This document shows positions 61,746 to 64,000 of a DNA stretch of 64,000 nucleotides, in pieces. The stretch is from NCBI GenBank assembly GCA_946807835.1, contig OX327686.1, positions 16,058,001 through 16,122,000 on the forward strand, given 5' to 3'. The stretch's first letter is position 1; each line of letters starts with the position of its first letter. The position numbers and the translations under genes are program-made. The notes beneath the pieces are model-generated. The model saw nothing but the letters and a program-made list of their open reading frames with translations, was not told the origin of the DNA and searched no databases. Source of the DNA: Ailanthus altissimus (taxonomy: Eukaryota > Streptophyta > Magnoliopsida > Sapindales > Simaroubaceae).

Positions 61746-63640
61746 AAATTGCTAATTAATTTTATTAAATAGTTCAATGCTTGTGACGCTACAGACATTT
61801 TATGATTTGAAGGAGTTCAGATTTGGTCCAAAGAAGTTTAGATCAATGTTAAGAGTTAGCATCACTGAAAATTATAAATGCTAAAGAGTTAGAATGTTAT
61901 ATTAATCAGTGAAGTCTAAAATTTTGAATCTTGTCTATGACGGTACAAAGACCTAAGAATATATTAGTAATAATATAGTTACAATAGGTGCTAAAAAGTG
62001 TTATTATGCAAGTCTATTATCAAATTATATGTTTTTGGTCTTAATTCACTGATGCAGGTCTATCGGTGGAATTCTTTTACATAGACCAATGTATACTAGA
62101 CCTAGATGGTCTAGATGGTTGTTCTTATCTAACCATGAACTTACTGGAAGTTTGTGTAGCATACAGCTATTCAGTAAAGATTGAATACTGAGCAGACTCA
62201 ATAAGGACCCCAATAGACATCTTATGAAGCTGTCAATAGAAGGCCCTCTCGAGTGGAGTAGTATACGTGGTCCTTTGACTTAAGTAGTATACTTGGTCCT
62301 TTGACCTGAGTACCGCAGAATAGTTCTGTTTGAAAAATCGGGAGTGAACCTAGAGAGTCCCGCAATATAAAGTGTATTTGTTGTGCACTGGGGCAACGTA
62401 TCGGATTGAATAGTTTAATCCAAAAAATTCTAATAGATCGGACATTTACTTCAGTTTCCCTCTGGTCGTGCACGTATCAAGACTTAAGAGTTAAGTACAT
62501 TATTTGTTAACAATTAGTTGTTGACTAATTAGATGTTGACATATGGCACATGTGGACCAATTATTGTTTGATTTAGAAATTATGAAAATGACCTTATTTG
62601 TTGGACAAATAATATTATTATTTTATTTATTAAAATGTTTATTGAATAAAATAATAATAATAAAATATAATATTATTATTTAAATTAAAATCAAACAATT
62701 AATTTTTTATTTTAAGTGGCATGTGTTTCTACCATGATTTAATATAATTAAATTATTTATTTAATATTAATCAAATGATATGATAAGTATAAATGGGTAG
62801 CATTTGTTAATGGCAGACCTTAAGATGTTTCTTAATAATGAGAAAGTGTTTTCTTATTTGGCCTAGATTAAGGCTAAGTTCATTTAAATAATTTTTTATT
62901 TTGTTTTATTTTCATTTGATTTGTTGCAAAAAGATAATAAACAAAAACTAACGGCAAACATAATAGATGCCATTAGGTGAGAAAATGAAAGATAATAATA
63001 AACAAAACATTAATGGCAAACATGATGGAAGCCATTAGGTGAGAAAATGAAAGATAATAATAAATAAAACATTAATGGCAAACATAATGGATGCCATTAG
63101 GTGAGAAAATGATAGAAAATAATAAATAAATAAAAAAACAATTAATTGCTCAATTAATTATCAAAAATTCGTGCAATGGGTTAAGGGAAGAGAGAGAAGT
63201 GAATTTTACTAAGTGTTAAAAAATTCTCTCAAGTGTTGAGAGCACAAAAACACAATTCTTCCATTTTTCCTCTTCAAATTTGTTTTTAATTACCCATACT
63301 ACAAGGTAGAAATAAGGATTCAAGAGTTGAATCCTTTGCTAAAAAAGCTACTATTCTAGCTTCTCCAAGCCCACCGTGTTGAGGAACTAGAATTGTAAAT
63401 GGATTGCTACAAATATGGGTACTCCGGTTCAACCAAATACCAAAGGCTTGACAAGGTATTATTTCTCAATTCTGATGTATTTTACATTTATGAGATAACA
63501 TGTAAAGTTTATTTGTGTTTATTATTGAGTAATTTGTATTCTGCTCATCCGCAGCGCATATATGTATATGATACGTATGTTATATTTGAATGATAGATAC
63601 AAACCCCCATGCATGCACCATAGGTTTAAAATCACTTACA
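61470..63640 (+). mobile_element. Family A 5' LTR, copy A7
   Basis: It starts TGTTGGGATTTGTGCTCACG (first start 61470; the full LTR runs from 61665 after the duplication) and ends AAATCACTTACA. A primer binding site follows, so it is the 5' LTR of an element running off the window. The core between about 62270 and 62340 is shortened: the usual 500 bp or so after the TTTGACCTGAGTACC block is missing. A 62-bp minisatellite lies at 62932-63113. Confidence 0.85.
62932..63113. repeat. Three-unit minisatellite, about 62 bp, in A7
   Basis: Units start at about 62932, 62990 and 63052, each containing GGCAAACAT-AT-GA-GCCATTAGGTGAGAAAATGA. The first unit is shorter. Confidence 0.92.
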
Positions 63641-63643
63641 AAA

Positions 63644-63655
63644 TAGTATCAGAGC
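63644..63655 (+). other. Primer binding site of A7
   Basis: TAGTATCAGAGC, one base from TGGTATCAGAGC, three bases after the LTR end. Confidence 0.85.
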
Positions 63656-64000
63656 TATTTTGAGTGTAAAATTGTTGTTGGTAATGTTCCGATACTCAAA
63701 ATGTGCATTTCAAGTTGTTGAAATGGGTCTACTGAAGGTGGGAGCACTGGAACTCCCCGGCCATGAGTACTCAGTGCTAGAAATTTTTGTTCCAACATCC
63801 CAGCGCTTAAGCACCGATTCTGGAATTCACGCCGCAATGCTGAGGGGCCTTCAGGGCTATGCCCCCCTCGGTGCAGCCATACAGTAGGCCCAGCACCGAG
63901 GTACCGACGACACTCACTCTAATTATGTTTTAAATGGTTTAAAATATTATTTTAATCATGTGAGGGTTTATGAGATACAATGTAAGAGTTATTAGGTTGT
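63656..64000 (+). mobile_element. Leader of the A7 element, cut by the window end
   Basis: GC-rich sequence with CCCAGCGC and GCACCGA words (63790-63920) resembles the GCGGCGCTAAAAAC and GGGCGTTCA words in the A4 leader (17080-17130). Two overlapping open frames on opposite strands (63655-63887) come from this repeat-rich stretch and are not supported as genes. gag would be expected beyond the window. Confidence 0.55.

Noticed and set aside
62932..63113. Regularly spaced repeats that might suggest a CRISPR array.
   Set aside because: The units are directly adjacent without unique spacers, there are only three, and the context is a plant retroelement.

Overview
This is nuclear DNA from a flowering plant, probably a eudicot, and it is AT-rich and dominated by transposable elements. 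The evidence is LTR retrotransposon debris with plant-type primer binding sites (an initiator-Met type, TGGTATTAGAGC, and a tRNA-Asp type, TGGCGCCGTTGCTGGGGA), Athila/Tat-type gag and protease fragments, tRNA-derived SINE-like copies, a DUF1985 fragment, and plant-like introns. The species cannot be told from the sequence. I found no intact host gene, no tRNA or rRNA gene and no CRISPR array. Every recognisable coding stretch is broken.

The main structure is nested LTR elements. Family A has a long LTR (about 2.0-2.2 kb) and is assigned to Ty1/copia from the gag that follows one copy. It occurs eight times: A1 302-2510 (-), A3 8321-10487 (-), A4 14851-16946 (+, with PBS and gag remnant), A5 22648-26340 (+), A2 26630-28706 (+), A6 35684-37822 (+), A8 55458-57254 (-, interrupted) and A7 61470-63640 (+, with PBS). 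A3, A5 and A6 are solo LTRs with perfect 5-bp target duplications (CATAT, CTATT, ATAAC). A second group, related to Athila/Tat Ty3/gypsy elements, shares a conserved LTR 3' tail: solo LTRs B (22796-24303), D1 (17155-18523) and D2 (43272-44604), a reverse LTR H (about 29783-31180), the deleted element E (from 57255) and the two-LTR element C (35286-49577). C carries degenerate gag and protease, no reverse transcriptase or integrase, and three younger insertions: A6, a chromovirus-like solo LTR F, and D2. A copia-like solo LTR G lies at 50453-52269.

Region by region: 1-2510 is A1. 2511-7280 is AT-rich DNA with no gene. 7280-12860 holds a DUF1985 fragment, a possible Ulp1-like fragment and a zinc-knuckle fragment, the first two separated by A3. 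14640-20420 is a 186-bp tandem repeat split by the truncated copia element A4, which carries D1. 22.3-28.7 kb is A5 (with B inside) followed by A2. 28.7-35.3 kb holds a GC-rich segment with a strong hairpin, LTR H, an inverted-repeat coiled-coil cluster and a SINE. 35.3-49.6 kb is element C. 50-55.4 kb holds a paralogue of the 29.4-33.5 kb segment (carrying LTR G) and a degenerate multi-exon gene with a duplicated exon. From 55.4 kb to the end, A8 is interrupted by E, and E by A7.

Nothing here looks like a new functional system. The window's value lies in its insertion history, several sharp tandem duplications, a GC-rich palindromic motif shared by unrelated LTR families, and the decayed spliced gene near 53-55 kb. 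All similarities were judged by eye; no alignment or database search was run.
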